Origin: Primorskyibacter flagellatus
GTDB taxonomy: Bacteria; Pseudomonadota; Alphaproteobacteria; Rhodobacterales; Rhodobacteraceae
NCBI RefSeq assembly: GCF_900176485.1
Contig: NZ_FWYD01000011.1
Coordinates: 36,827-100,826 of the forward strand
Length of the DNA stretch: 64,000 nucleotides
Direction of reading: 5' to 3'
In this document: piece by piece, positions 19,447 to 29,319 of the stretch
Layout: every line of letters begins with the position of its first letter
Numbering within the stretch: the first letter of the stretch is position 1
Translations under genes and position numbers: made by a program
Notes under the pieces: generated by a model
Database searches by the model: none
Seen by the model: the letters and a program-made list of their open reading frames with translations, nothing else
What the model was told of the DNA's origin: nothing

Positions 19447-19474
19447 AGTGCCGTCCGGAATGGTCCGGACGGCG
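19447..19474 (-). terminator. Attenuator-like hairpin between dctP and dctQ
   Basis: A perfect 10-bp stem, GCCGTCCGGA / TCCGGACGGC (19450-19459 and 19464-19473), with a 4-nt loop. On the minus strand it is followed by CACTTTTTG. It lies in the gap after the binding-protein gene and is likely to reduce permease transcripts relative to dctP (inference). Confidence 0.75.
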
Positions 19475-19494
19475 ACAAAGACATGTTCAAACGG

Positions 19495-20592
19495 TCAGAG
19501 CTTCAGCTCTAGCCCCTCGGTCAGCGCCGGATCCACATAGCCAAGCGATCCGGACTGCATGTACTTTAGCTGGATGTCGAATATCCGTGCCGCCTGCGGA
19601 TCACGGTTGGCGTAGTCGAACCAGATTGGCACGGCGACTTCGGTCATCAACTCCACATCGTCCTGAGACAGGCGGGTCACTTCGGTACCATCGGCCTCGA
19701 ATTTGGCCCATGCTTCCTGATCGGCAGCCTGGATGGCGGCGTGATGCATGTCTGAATAGACGTGGGTTTCCATTTCGACGAATTGCTTCATCTCTGGCGA
19801 CAGCGCCTCCCACGCGGCCTGCCCCACGGTGATGTCCATGATGTCGACGGGCTGGTAGAGCGACATGAAACCGGGCGGTCCCATGACGATGTAATCGGTG
19901 ACCTGGCTGAAGCCGAGCGCGTAGTTCACCGCGGGCCCCACATAATCGGCCACGTCGATCGTGCCTTTTTCCAGCGCCGGGAAAATCTCGGACCCCGGCA
20001 GAACCGTGGTCTCGGCGCCGATGGCGGTGAAGATCTCGGCGACCATGCCGCCCGGCAGGCGCATCTTGCGGCCCGCGAAATCGTCAATCGACCGGATCGG
20101 CACCTTGGAGTGGATGATGTTTGGGCCGTGATGCACGGGACCGACGAAATGCATGCCCTGCGCTGCGTAAAGTTCGCGCGCAATGTCGATGCCACCGAGG
20201 CCATAGTAAAACACATCAAATTCATGCGGGTTGCGCAGGCCCAGAGGGATGGAGGTCAGAAACGTCGCGGCCGGAATGATGCCTTGCGCGTAGATGGTGA
20301 AAGGATTCACCGCATCCAGAACACCGTTCTTGACCGCATCGAAAAGCTGAAAATCGCCAACCACGTCGTTTGCACCGAAGGGTTGAAACGCCAATTCGCC
20401 ACCGGTCTTGTCGGCGATAGAGGCGCACCAGTCCTTGAATATCTGAAGACCAGCGCCACCGGGCCAGCTTGTCTGGATTTTCCAGGTCGTGCCATGAGAC
20501 GCTGCCGTGGCAATATGCGGAGCGGCGAGCACCGTCGCACCTGCGCCCGCAAAAGCCCGCAACGCATTGCGCCGAGTGGTGATCTTGTTCAT
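19495..20592 (-). CDS. dctP: TRAP transporter substrate-binding protein (DctP)
   Basis: Periplasmic solute receptor of the TRAP system, 365 residues. The N-terminus carries a twin-arginine-like signal (KITTRRNALRAFAGAGATV, cleaved near ATA-AS), so export may be through Tat. The mature part begins WKIQTSWPGGAGLQIFKDW and has the DctP-family RKMRLPGGMVAEIF segment, where the conserved Arg binds the substrate carboxylate. This sub-class usually binds 2-oxoacids, mannitol-like or dicarboxylate compounds; I cannot choose. GGGAGG precedes the ATG, and an operator candidate lies about 70 bp upstream. Confidence 0.94.
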   Translation of the reverse strand: MNKITTRRNALRAFAGAGATVLAAPHIATAASHGTTWKIQTSWPGGAGLQIFKDWCASIADKTGGELAFQPFGANDVVGDFQLFDAVKNGVLDAVNPFTIYAQGIIPAATFLTSIPLGLRNPHEFDVFYYGLGGIDIARELYAAQGMHFVGPVHHGPNIIHSKVPIRSIDDFAGRKMRLPGGMVAEIFTAIGAETTVLPGSEIFPALEKGTIDVADYVGPAVNYALGFSQVTDYIVMGPPGFMSLYQPVDIMDITVGQAAWEALSPEMKQFVEMETHVYSDMHHAAIQAADQEAWAKFEADGTEVTRLSQDDVELMTEVAVPIWFDYANRDPQAARIFDIQLKYMQSGSLGYVDPALTEGLELKL

Positions 20593-20658
20593 GTTTTTGT
20601 CCTCCCTTACATGCGCCGAGGGCCATTTTTTACAGATGGCTCATCCCGACATGCCCTA

Positions 20659-20675
20659 GGTTAGCGGCAACGGTC
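20659..20675. promoter_or_regulatory. LacI-type operator candidate upstream of dctP
   Basis: GGTTAGCGGCAACGGTC lies 67 bp before the dctP start. It differs at only two positions from the sequence upstream of eno (24171-24187), whose core TTAGCGCTAA is a perfect palindrome of the type bound by LacI-family regulators. Confidence 0.55.
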
Positions 20676-20970
20676 TAAATTGGTAAAGTTATTTCTCCAC
20701 CTCATTGCAAGTTTATCGGCACCCGCATTCAAGAACATTCATCTTCCATTCTCTCGGCCACGACATGTCAGTGAGGGTCAAGCGTTTGACAAAAAATGTA
20801 TTTTTAATCGATCATTTCCCGGTCGCCCGACACCGGGTAACTGACAGCGTCGATCTAGCAAACCGTCGGGCCAGCGCGCCTTGGCACTATTGCCGCCGCC
20901 GGACATATGAACTGAATCCTATCGCTGTCGAAGCAGGGAATGATCCTTCGGCAAATTACCGGCGTGCAAA
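20676..20970. other. Intergenic, promoter-proximal region
   Basis: About 300 bp between the dctP control region and the helicase terminator. It is AT-richer than the surroundings and contains a TTGACA box at 20786-20791, but no matching -10 box, gene or RNA could be supported. Confidence 0.4.
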
Positions 20971-21012
20971 AGAAATGCGCTGCCGGGAGTTCATCCCCGG
21001 CAGCGCAGCATT
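20968..21012 (-). terminator. Rho-independent terminator of the DEAD-box helicase gene
   Basis: A 12-bp perfect stem, TGCGCTGCCGGG (20976-20987) with CCCGGCAGCGCA (20996-21007). On the minus strand it is followed by TTTCTTTTG. It lies 28 bp after the helicase stop. Confidence 0.85.
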
Positions 21013-21035
21013 TTCAGGTCAGGCAGCCTACAGGT

Positions 21036-22283
21036 TCAGGCAGCGCGACGGCGTTGACGACCGCCACCATTGCCACCGTTCCCCCCACCGCCACCGCCGG
21101 AACGGCGACGACGCTGGTTGGAATTTGGCTTGGGTTTCTCACCGCGGACAGGCTCCCACGGGCGGCCAGACGCCACGGGAATTGTCAGCTTCATAATTTT
21201 CTGGATCGCCTTCAATTCGCCCATCTCGTCCGGGGCGCAGAAGGCCACCGCGCGGCCTGAGGCCCCGGCGCGCGCAGTCCGGCCAATACGGTGGACATAA
21301 TTGTCGGGCACGTTCGGCAGATCGAAGTTGTAGACATGGCGCACAGCCGGAATATCCAGACCACGGGCCGCAACATCGGTGGCCACAAGCACCTTGATCT
21401 TGCCATCGCGGAACGATTGAAGCGCGCGATCGCGCTGTCCCTGGCTTTTGTTGCCGTGGATCGCAGCCGCAGAGTAACCCGCCTTGTCCAGCGTCTTCAG
21501 CAGCCGGTCGGCACCGTGTTTGGTGCGGGTAAAGACCAGCGCCAGTTCTTCACGGTGGACATCCAACTGCTCCACAAGGAAAGACGGCTTTTCAGCCTTC
21601 GCCACGAAGTGGATGCATTGATCGATCTTGTCGGCTGCCTTGCCCGGAGGCGAGACCTGCACCTTGACCGGATTGGTCAGATAGCCCGCTGACAGCTCTT
21701 CCATCTGTTTCGGCATCGTGGCCGAAAACAACATGGATTGACGCTGTTTGGACAGATGCGGCGTAATCCGGCGCAATGCGTGGATAAAGCCCATGTCCAG
21801 CATCTGATCAGCCTCGTCCAGCACCAGAAAACGTGCCTTGGACAGATCCAACGCGCGGCGGTCCAAAAGGTCGATCAGGCGGCCCGGCGTGGCAATCAGC
21901 AGGTCGGTGCCGCGCGCCAGACGGTTGATCTGCGCGTTGATCGACGCGCCACCCACAACGATATTCACCTTGATCGGCGTGCCATCCGTCAGGGTCTTCA
22001 AGGTTGCGGCGATCTGGTTGACCAGCTCGCGGGTCGGGGCCAACACCAATCCGCGCACGGTCTTGGGGGCAGGCTTGCCTGGCTCTGCCAACATTGCGGT
22101 GACCAGCGGCAGGCCGAAAGCGGCGGTCTTGCCGGTGCCTGTCTGGGCAAGGCCCATCACGTCGCGGCCTTGCAGGGCCTCGGGGATCGCGCCGGCCTGG
22201 ATCGGCGTGGGCGTATCCAGCCCTAGGTCGGCAAGTCGTTTCAGCAGTTGGGCCGGCAGGCCCATTGATTCAAAAGTCGTCAA
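21036..22283 (-). CDS. ATP-dependent RNA helicase, DEAD-box (RhlE-like)
   Basis: The 415-residue protein has all DEAD-box motifs in order: Q motif (TPTPIQAGAIPEALQG), AQTGTGKTAAF (Walker A), PTRELVNQ, DEADQMLDMGF, SATMP, and in the second RecA domain FTRTKHGADRL, ATDVAARGLDIP and HRIGRTARAG. A Gly/Arg/Asn-rich basic tail (about 35 residues) follows, as in RhlE/CsdA-like proteins, and probably binds RNA. It acts in RNA structure remodelling, ribosome assembly or mRNA decay. The start is most likely TTG at 22283 with AAGGAT upstream, although the frame opens at 22331. Confidence 0.92.
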   Translation of the reverse strand: MTTFESMGLPAQLLKRLADLGLDTPTPIQAGAIPEALQGRDVMGLAQTGTGKTAAFGLPLVTAMLAEPGKPAPKTVRGLVLAPTRELVNQIAATLKTLTDGTPIKVNIVVGGASINAQINRLARGTDLLIATPGRLIDLLDRRALDLSKARFLVLDEADQMLDMGFIHALRRITPHLSKQRQSMLFSATMPKQMEELSAGYLTNPVKVQVSPPGKAADKIDQCIHFVAKAEKPSFLVEQLDVHREELALVFTRTKHGADRLLKTLDKAGYSAAAIHGNKSQGQRDRALQSFRDGKIKVLVATDVAARGLDIPAVRHVYNFDLPNVPDNYVHRIGRTARAGASGRAVAFCAPDEMGELKAIQKIMKLTIPVASGRPWEPVRGEKPKPNSNQRRRRSGGGGGGNGGNGGGRQRRRAA

Positions 22284-22698
22284 GGAAAATCCTTCTCTGG
22301 CCACGCGACATGCGCAGCCGTGGTCGGGCACGCATTGGCACCCTCATGGTGGTCGGAGACAAAACCGGCGGCCGGGCCGATTGCCCGCCTGCCCTTCAAC
22401 TCCGCTGCCCCATGCGTGATCGTGGAAGCATTCCCGTTACTCCGATCAGGGGCACCAACAAGGGGCGCGGCCCGTCCTGCTCACGCGGCAGGGAGTAGCG
22501 TTGGCATGCATATGCGCTGGCAGGCCCCTAAAGTCAACCCGCCCTACCCACGTCACGTCCTGACCGTGACCTGCCTTCCACCCGGCCCGCCTTTACCCTG
22601 CCAGGCCGACGAAAGGTCGCGCCGCAATGTCAAATTTAGGCTTGGCCCATGGCGGAGGTATTCGTTAAACGTCGAGGCCACGAAACCGGAGACCGCGG
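22284..22698. other. Divergent intergenic region
   Basis: About 415 bp between the divergent helicase and Fur-family genes. It must hold both promoters. I see no coding frame with family features, no RNA gene and no strong hairpin. Confidence 0.5.
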
Positions 22699-23121
22699 AT
22701 GGCCGACACGATCATCGAACGCTGCGAGGCCAAGGGCCTGCGCATGACCGACCAGCGCAGGACCATTGCGCAGGTGCTGGAAGAAGCGACCGATCATCCG
22801 GACGTCGAGGAACTGTACGCGCGCGCCAGCGCACGCGACGCCGCAATCTCGATCGCGACGGTCTATCGCACGGTGAAGCTGTTCGAAGAGGCGGGCATTC
22901 TGGAACGGCTGGAATTCGGCGATGGCCGCGCCCGGTACGAAGACGCAGAGCGCGAGCACCATGACCATCTGATCGACATGCAGTCCGGCGAAGTGATCGA
23001 ATTCGTCGACCCCGAGATCGAGGCGCTTCAGGAAAAGATTGCGGAAAAGCTGGGCTACCGGCTGAAAGGCCACCGGATGGAGCTTTATGGCGTGCCCATC
23101 ACCCCGCGCGCGCGCCGCTGA
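22699..23121 (+). CDS. Fur-family metal-responsive repressor (Mur-like)
   Basis: A 140-residue Fur-superfamily regulator. The winged-helix part has LRMTDQRRTIAQVLEEATDHPDVEELYARA and the recognition-helix ISIATVYRTVKLFEEAGI. The metal-site motif EREHHDHLIDMQSGEVIEF is complete, but the C-terminal CxxC structural zinc motif of E. coli Fur is missing. In alphaproteobacteria such proteins usually act as Mur, repressing manganese uptake genes, while iron control is by other regulators. The gene has its own ribosome site (CGGAGA). Confidence 0.93.
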   Translation: MADTIIERCEAKGLRMTDQRRTIAQVLEEATDHPDVEELYARASARDAAISIATVYRTVKLFEEAGILERLEFGDGRARYEDAEREHHDHLIDMQSGEVIEFVDPEIEALQEKIAEKLGYRLKGHRMELYGVPITPRARR

Positions 23122-23234
23122 CCCTGTGCTCTGACGCAGGTTGGTCTGTGCGCTCAACAACACTGGTCATTCGCGGGACGCTGAATTAGGTCCAAACCAA
23201 CCGCACCCATAAACCAACAGGAAAAGAGCCCGCC

Positions 23235-24131
23235 ATGCCTCTGCGCGCGATCATGCTGATGGTTCTGGGGATGGCCTTCCTGGCGCTCAGCGACATGTTC
23301 ATCAAGCTGGCAGCCGCACGGATACCGGTGGGTCAGGTCATGGTGATGCTCAGCCTCGGCGGCACGACGGTCTTTTATATTGTCGCGCGCATACAACGCG
23401 TCCCGATCTTCACCAAGACAGCGCTGCAAAAGCTTGTTCTGATGCGCAACGGAATGGAGATGATGGGCGGTCTGGGCATGGTTCTGGGCATTGCCCTGGT
23501 GCCGCTTTCGCTTGTCGCGGTCATCATGCAGGCCACGCCGCTGCTGGTCACGCTGGGTGCTGCGCTGCTGCTGCATGAACCGGTAGGCTGGCGGCGTTGG
23601 GCGGCCATTTTTGTGGGTCTGCTGGGCATGTTGCTGGTCGTGCGGCCGGGTTTTGAGGGCTTCGCGCCTGCGACGCTTTTCGTTGTTATGGGCGTCGTGG
23701 GACTGGCGATGCGCGATCTGGTAACGCGCATGGCACCTGTCCATATCCCCTCGATCGCGCTGTCCACCTGGGGGTTCGGCGCGACCATTCCCGTGGGTGC
23801 CTTGCTGTTGCTGATCCAGGGCGATGTCCCGGTAATTGACGTCATGGCGCTGGCACAGGTTGGCGGTGCGGTGCTGGTCACGACCTCCGGATACTACGCC
23901 GTGACGGCGGCAATGCGTCTGGCGCCTGCCTCGACCGTTGCGCCGTTCCGCTATTCGCGGCTGGTCTTCACTATGAGCGTCGGCATCCTGATTTTCGGCG
24001 ATATGCCCGACACCCTGACCCTGATCGGGGCTGCGATCATCATTGCATCGGGGCTTTACTCTTTCCTGCGCGAACGGCGGCTGGCCAGAGATCCCTTGAT
24101 CGAGGCGCGGATAACCTCGCAAATGCCCTGA
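23235..24131 (+). CDS. DMT-superfamily transporter (EamA)
   Basis: A 298-residue protein with ten predicted hydrophobic helices, arranged as two EamA repeats of five. The first repeat ends near LLHEPVGWRRWAAIFVGLLGMLLVVRPG, a strong family signature; the second ends near SVGILIFGDMPDTLTLIGAAIIIASGLY. Members export amino acids, nucleosides or other metabolites. Substrate unknown. AGGAAAAGAG precedes the ATG. It is not obviously co-transcribed with the Fur gene, 113 bp upstream. Confidence 0.92.
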   Translation: MPLRAIMLMVLGMAFLALSDMFIKLAAARIPVGQVMVMLSLGGTTVFYIVARIQRVPIFTKTALQKLVLMRNGMEMMGGLGMVLGIALVPLSLVAVIMQATPLLVTLGAALLLHEPVGWRRWAAIFVGLLGMLLVVRPGFEGFAPATLFVVMGVVGLAMRDLVTRMAPVHIPSIALSTWGFGATIPVGALLLLIQGDVPVIDVMALAQVGGAVLVTTSGYYAVTAAMRLAPASTVAPFRYSRLVFTMSVGILIFGDMPDTLTLIGAAIIIASGLYSFLRERRLARDPLIEARITSQMP

Positions 24132-24170
24132 CTGCCTGTGAAGGCTGTTCCGGCACACATGCAAGCAAGA

Positions 24171-24187
24171 GGTTAGCGCTAACGGTC
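24171..24187. promoter_or_regulatory. LacI-type operator candidate upstream of eno
   Basis: GGTTAGCGCTAACGGTC contains the perfect palindrome TTAGCGCTAA (24173-24182), 68 bp before the eno start. In Rhodobacterales the LacI-family regulator CceR controls central carbon genes through a site of this kind; enolase fits as a target. A near copy precedes dctP. Confidence 0.6.
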
Positions 24188-24218
24188 GCAGTTTACTTTC
24201 CCCAACGAGATGCTATGA

Positions 24219-25529
<1,311 letters not shown>

Positions 25530-25596
25530 CCGGCGTTGCGTCGGCGCATGACAAAGGCCCCGTCCCGATCGGGGAGCCATTCCGAAGTTTAGAACA

Positions 25597-25632
25597 CGGG
25601 CGACAGGAAACTGTCGCCCGCTTTGCGTTTCA
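25597..25632 (+). terminator. Hairpin terminator after eno
   Basis: CGGGCGACAG / CTGTCGCCCG form a perfect 10-bp stem (25597-25606 and 25611-25620) closed by a stable GAAA tetraloop, followed by CTTTGCGTTT. A weaker GGCCCCG / CGGGG hairpin lies just upstream at 25556-25580. Confidence 0.78.
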
Positions 25633-25911
25633 GCCCGCCACGGGTCTTGACGTTTTGTCCATATCTGCGTGCCGTGAAACAGCCACAGTTGGTAGATCAG
25701 GCGGGTGAGGACGGTCGTCCCGCCGACGGTCTCGCTTCTTCCGGGTGGCTGTGTCGGGGGCGATCTCCCGTCCCGGCGATCGTTTCTTTTGCCCGTCATC
25801 GCCCGCTTGGGCCATGGGGGTCCGCATGGCACGCTTGCACCGATGGCGATGGGCATGTCGGCAAGCAGACGCAGCGGCGATTTCGAGTCCGTCCGCCTGC
25901 CGCGGGCCTTG

Positions 25912-26147
25912 CATGATTTTCGCATCACCAACCTCGCCGCTGCGGCAACGCAATACCGGATGACGCGTAATTCCGGCGAGGCCAAGAATTTTACCCGCGC
26001 CTTTGACAAGCTGTCCTTCACGGACGAGCCAGTCTGCTCGGAAATCGCGACCTATGTTGATCAGGTTTTTGGCACCGAGATGCGTTTGATTTACGGCACG
26101 ACGGAAATTGGCGTCACTATCGCCAACCGTCCCGGATTCTTGGGAAG
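25912..26147 (+). pseudogene. Remnant of an AMP-dependent acyl-CoA synthetase
   Basis: One plus-strand frame reads ITNLAAAATQYRM, then DEPVCSEIATYVDQVFGTEM and RLIYGTTEIGVTIANRPGF. This is the adenylation-domain pattern of AMP-forming acyl-CoA ligases: VTNLAAAPT-Y, then GEP at the start of the next strand, then YG-TE-G. Only about 75 residues of a protein that should be over 500 are left; the N-terminal P-loop and the C-terminal lysine domain are absent, and the frame continues into non-coding sequence. The fragment faces the oppositely oriented deaminase gene. Confidence 0.5.
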
Positions 26148-26184
26148 AACGATCGCCAGACTATACGCCGTCTTTGCCGCGCGA

Positions 26185-27525
26185 TCACGCGCTCTCTGCC
26201 AGCGCCCGCGCCAGCCGGGTCTGCTGAGTGATGACGTCTTGCAGGTCAATCGTCACCACATGACCATCCCGCACCACTTGTCGGCCTTCGACGAAGAGAT
26301 CACGCACCTGCATTGGCCCCGCCAATAACAGCGCGGCCCTGTCCCAGCTTCCTGCGCTTTCGATGCCGCCAATATCCCAAAGTGCTAGGTCCGCACGCTT
26401 GCCCACGGCCACCTGACCGCAATCGTCTCGGCCCAGAACTTCGGCCCCGCCTCGGGTGGCAATATAGAGCGCCTCGCGCGCGCTCATTGCATCTGCGCCG
26501 CGCGACACCCGTTGGAGCAACATCGCCTGTCGCGCCTCTGCCACAAGATTTCCCGCATCATTGGAGGCGGATCCGTCCACGCCAAGCCCGACACGCACCC
26601 CGGCATCGCGCATCGCGCGCACGGGTGCGATGCCCGACCCCAATCGGCAATTGGAGCAAGGGCAGTGCGCAACACCGGTGCGGCTGCGCGCGAAGAGATC
26701 AATCTCTTGTGCGTCCAGCTTCACGCAATGGGCGTGCCACACATCCGCGCCGGTCCACCCCAGCTCTTCGGCATATTGCCCCGGTCGGCAGCCGAACTGC
26801 GCTTGTGAATAGGCAATGTCCTCGTCGTTCTCGGCCAGATGGGTGTGCAGCATCACCCCCTTGTCGCGGGCCAGAAGCGCCGCGTCGCGCATCAACTCAC
26901 GGCTCACCGAGAAAGGTGAGCAAGGTGCCACGCCAACGCGGATCATCGCCCCTTCGGCCGGATCGTGGAACGCATCAATCACACGGATCGCGTCGCGCAG
27001 GATCTCGTCTTCGCGTTCCACCAGACTGTCGGGGGGAAGGCCGCCCGCGCTTTCGCCGATGCTCATCGCGCCGCGCGTCGGGTGAAACCGCAGGCCGATT
27101 TCCTTGGCGGCATCAATCGTATCATCCAACCGCGACCCGTTCGGATAGAGGTAAAGGTGGTCCGAGGTCATCGTGCAGCCCGACAAGGCCAGTTCCGCCA
27201 GCCCTGTCAGAGCCGAGACGCGCATATGGTCCGGCGTGAACCCTGCCCAGATCGGGTAGAGCGTCTTCAGCCACCCGAACAGCAGCGCGTCCTGCGCACC
27301 GGGGACAGCACGGGTCAGCGCTTGGTAAAGATGGTGATGCGTGTTGACGAGACCGGGGGTGACCAGCGCACCGGCAGCGTCCACGATCTCGCCAGTCGTT
27401 TGCAAGCCCTGGCCGATGGCCGCGATTACCCCATCGCGCAGCAGGATGTCGCAGCCGCTCAATTCGCGGGCCTCGTCATCCATGGTCAGCACATGGGCGC
27501 AATTGCGGATCAGTATTTCTGTCAT
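26185..27525 (-). CDS. 8-oxoguanine deaminase
   Basis: An amidohydrolase-superfamily enzyme (446 residues) that converts 8-oxoguanine to urate, linking oxidised purine clearance to purine breakdown. The metal ligands are visible: NTHHHLYQ (HxH) near residue 62, HTHLAEND in the middle, WHAHCVKL, and the Asp in GVDGSASND. The CPCSNCRLGSGIAPVRAM segment is typical of the 8-oxoguanine deaminase group rather than of atrazine or guanine deaminases. AGGAGG lies 10 nt before the ATG. Confidence 0.9.
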   Translation of the reverse strand: MTEILIRNCAHVLTMDDEARELSGCDILLRDGVIAAIGQGLQTTGEIVDAAGALVTPGLVNTHHHLYQALTRAVPGAQDALLFGWLKTLYPIWAGFTPDHMRVSALTGLAELALSGCTMTSDHLYLYPNGSRLDDTIDAAKEIGLRFHPTRGAMSIGESAGGLPPDSLVEREDEILRDAIRVIDAFHDPAEGAMIRVGVAPCSPFSVSRELMRDAALLARDKGVMLHTHLAENDEDIAYSQAQFGCRPGQYAEELGWTGADVWHAHCVKLDAQEIDLFARSRTGVAHCPCSNCRLGSGIAPVRAMRDAGVRVGLGVDGSASNDAGNLVAEARQAMLLQRVSRGADAMSAREALYIATRGGAEVLGRDDCGQVAVGKRADLALWDIGGIESAGSWDRAALLLAGPMQVRDLFVEGRQVVRDGHVVTIDLQDVITQQTRLARALAESA

Positions 27526-27653
27526 CTGTTACAGTCCTCCTGAAGTGTCAGTCCCTTTCGGAGAACGCATTGGACCGGCGACAGAAAGGGCAAGGACTCG
27601 ACCGGTGCGCCTCAGCTTACCCCGGTCCAGCCGATGTGGGAAGGCCCCACGAC

Positions 27654-28616
27654 CTATCCGATCTCGATCACGACCTTTCCAGTGGAGCGCCTGTAGCGCA
27701 GCAGATCCATTCCCTCCGCCGCGCTGGAAAGTGGCAGCAAATGGCTGACATGCGGATGAATGCGCCCCTCCTCATACCAGCGCAGCAGTTCCGCCAGACT
27801 GTCGGTGATCACCTCGGGGCGGAATGCCATATACCCCCCCCAATAGAGCCCCAACACCGAAATATTCTTGACCAGCAGATGATTGGCCGGGATCTGGGGA
27901 ACATCGCCGCTGGCAAAGCCGATGGGCAGGATCCGCGCCTCGGGGTTGCAGGCCCTGAAGGCGGCCTTGAACAGATCCCCGCCGACCGGATCATAGACCA
28001 CATCCGCACCGCCAAGCGCCTTGACCTCGGCGCGCAGATCCGCCGTTTCGGTGTCGATCAGGTGATCAGCCCCCATATCGCGGGCGATCTGCAACTTGTC
28101 GGCTCCGCGCGCGCAGGCAATGACCTTGGCCCCCATCAGCTTGCCGATCTCAACCGCCGTCAGGCCAACGCCGCCGGCAGCGCCCAGCACCAGCAGTGTC
28201 TCCCCCGGTTGCAGACGCGCCCGGTGCGACAGCGCAACATGGCTTGTGCCATAGGCAATCTGAAAGGCAGCCGCTTCGGGAAAAGGCATGGCGTCGGGCA
28301 AGACAACCGCACGCGCTGCCGGGAAACAGCCGTATTCAGCCAGCCCGCCATGCCCGCCGAACACCGCGACGCGGGTGCCGGGCGCAAACCCCTCCACTCC
28401 CTCGCCCACGGCATCGACCGTGCCTGCGACCTCCATCCCTGGCACGAAAGGCAGCGCGGGCGTGTCCTGATAGGTTCCCTTCTGCATCAGAAGGTCCGCG
28501 AAATTCAGCCCGCAGGCCGCGATCTTGACACGAATCTCTTCCGGGCCGGGCCTTGGCAGCGCCAGTTTTTCCAGCCGGGCGGGTGTCTGATGTGATGTGA
28601 CCTGATATCCAAGCAT
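27654..28616 (-). CDS. NADPH:quinone oxidoreductase (zinc-free MDR family)
   Basis: A 320-residue medium-chain dehydrogenase/reductase of the QOR class, which uses NADPH to reduce quinones or other electrophiles. The GroES-like half has CGLNFADLLMQKGTYQ and FVPGMEVAGTVDAVG; the Rossmann half has LVLGAAGGVGLTAVEIGKLMGAKVIA, and DVVYDPVGGDLFKAA follows. The catalytic and structural zinc ligands of alcohol dehydrogenases are missing, as expected for QOR. The ATG at 28616 has a strong CAGGAG site 5 nt upstream, so the 7-residue extension of the open frame is not used. Confidence 0.92.
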   Translation of the reverse strand: MLGYQVTSHQTPARLEKLALPRPGPEEIRVKIAACGLNFADLLMQKGTYQDTPALPFVPGMEVAGTVDAVGEGVEGFAPGTRVAVFGGHGGLAEYGCFPAARAVVLPDAMPFPEAAAFQIAYGTSHVALSHRARLQPGETLLVLGAAGGVGLTAVEIGKLMGAKVIACARGADKLQIARDMGADHLIDTETADLRAEVKALGGADVVYDPVGGDLFKAAFRACNPEARILPIGFASGDVPQIPANHLLVKNISVLGLYWGGYMAFRPEVITDSLAELLRWYEEGRIHPHVSHLLPLSSAAEGMDLLRYRRSTGKVVIEIG

Positions 28617-28698
28617 GCAAGCTCCTGTGTTGGACATAATTACGCGACAAAACTACTTAACTTGTCAAACTGTTGCAGAGCCTACATGAATCCAAAAG

Positions 28699-28730
28699 GT
28701 GACTGTACGTCACGCAAGTCTAGATTGCGT
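28699..28730. promoter_or_regulatory. Two overlapping inverted repeats between QOR and XRE genes
   Basis: GTGAC-N5-GTCAC (28699-28713) overlaps ACGCAA-N7-TTGCGT (28712-28730) in the AT-rich divergent gap. Both are perfect. They are likely operators for one of the flanking genes; the XRE protein itself is the obvious candidate binder. Confidence 0.45.
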
Positions 28731-28900
28731 AAAATTAACCTAGTATACCTGCGATGGATCAAAATACCTTGCTAGTTAGCATTTTCAAAGATAAGTATTT
28801 AGATGCTGTAGGGGTGCGCGGCTGTTGCAAATTGAAAGGGCCGTTTCGCGGCTTCTCTCGGTATGTTGTGACATTGGTAAAAGTGACGAAGGAAAAACGT

Positions 28901-29266
28901 ATGACGCACCCTGTAGATGTACATGTTGGCAAGCGTATCCGACACCGCCGCTGGCTCGTCGGCATGACGCAGCAGCAGCTTGCCGAACGTGTGGGAATCA
29001 AATTCCAGCAAATCCAGAAATACGAAACCGGCGCGAACCGGGTCAGTGCCTCCCGGCTTTGGGACATCGCCGACGCGCTTGAAGTTCCGGTCAGTTTTTT
29101 CTTCGAAGGGCTGGAAACCACGGAAACCGAGTCGAAAGAATCGGCGCCCGCCGACATCCTTGGCGACAAGGAAGCTTTGGATCTGGTGCGCAGCTACTAT
29201 GCGATCCCGGAAAATCAGCGCCGTCGCCTGTTCGAGCTTGCCAGGGTTCTGTCCGACGTTGCTTGA
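28901..29266 (+). CDS. XRE-family helix-turn-helix regulator
   Basis: A 121-residue Cro/C1-type regulator. The HTH (about residues 14-68) has VGKRIRHRRWLVGMTQQQLA, VGIKFQQIQKYETGANRVSA and SRLWDIADALEVPVSFFFEG. A short acidic linker and a C-terminal helix (EALDLVRSYYAIPENQRRRL) follow. Very similar small regulators are widespread and conserved in alphaproteobacteria, where their targets are largely undefined. The ATG at 28901 has GAAGGA upstream; the longer open frame from 28754 has no supporting ribosome site. Confidence 0.92.
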   Translation: MTHPVDVHVGKRIRHRRWLVGMTQQQLAERVGIKFQQIQKYETGANRVSASRLWDIADALEVPVSFFFEGLETTETESKESAPADILGDKEALDLVRSYYAIPENQRRRLFELARVLSDVA

Positions 29267-29319
29267 GCCATCAGCCGGGCTGAGGTAGCTAAAGGCGGAT
29301 CACATCTGCCGGAGGGACC

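Noticed and set aside
20786..21015. Possible plus-strand small RNA with a TTGACA box and a final hairpin
   Set aside because: No -10 box at proper spacing, and the hairpin is better explained as the minus-strand helicase terminator.
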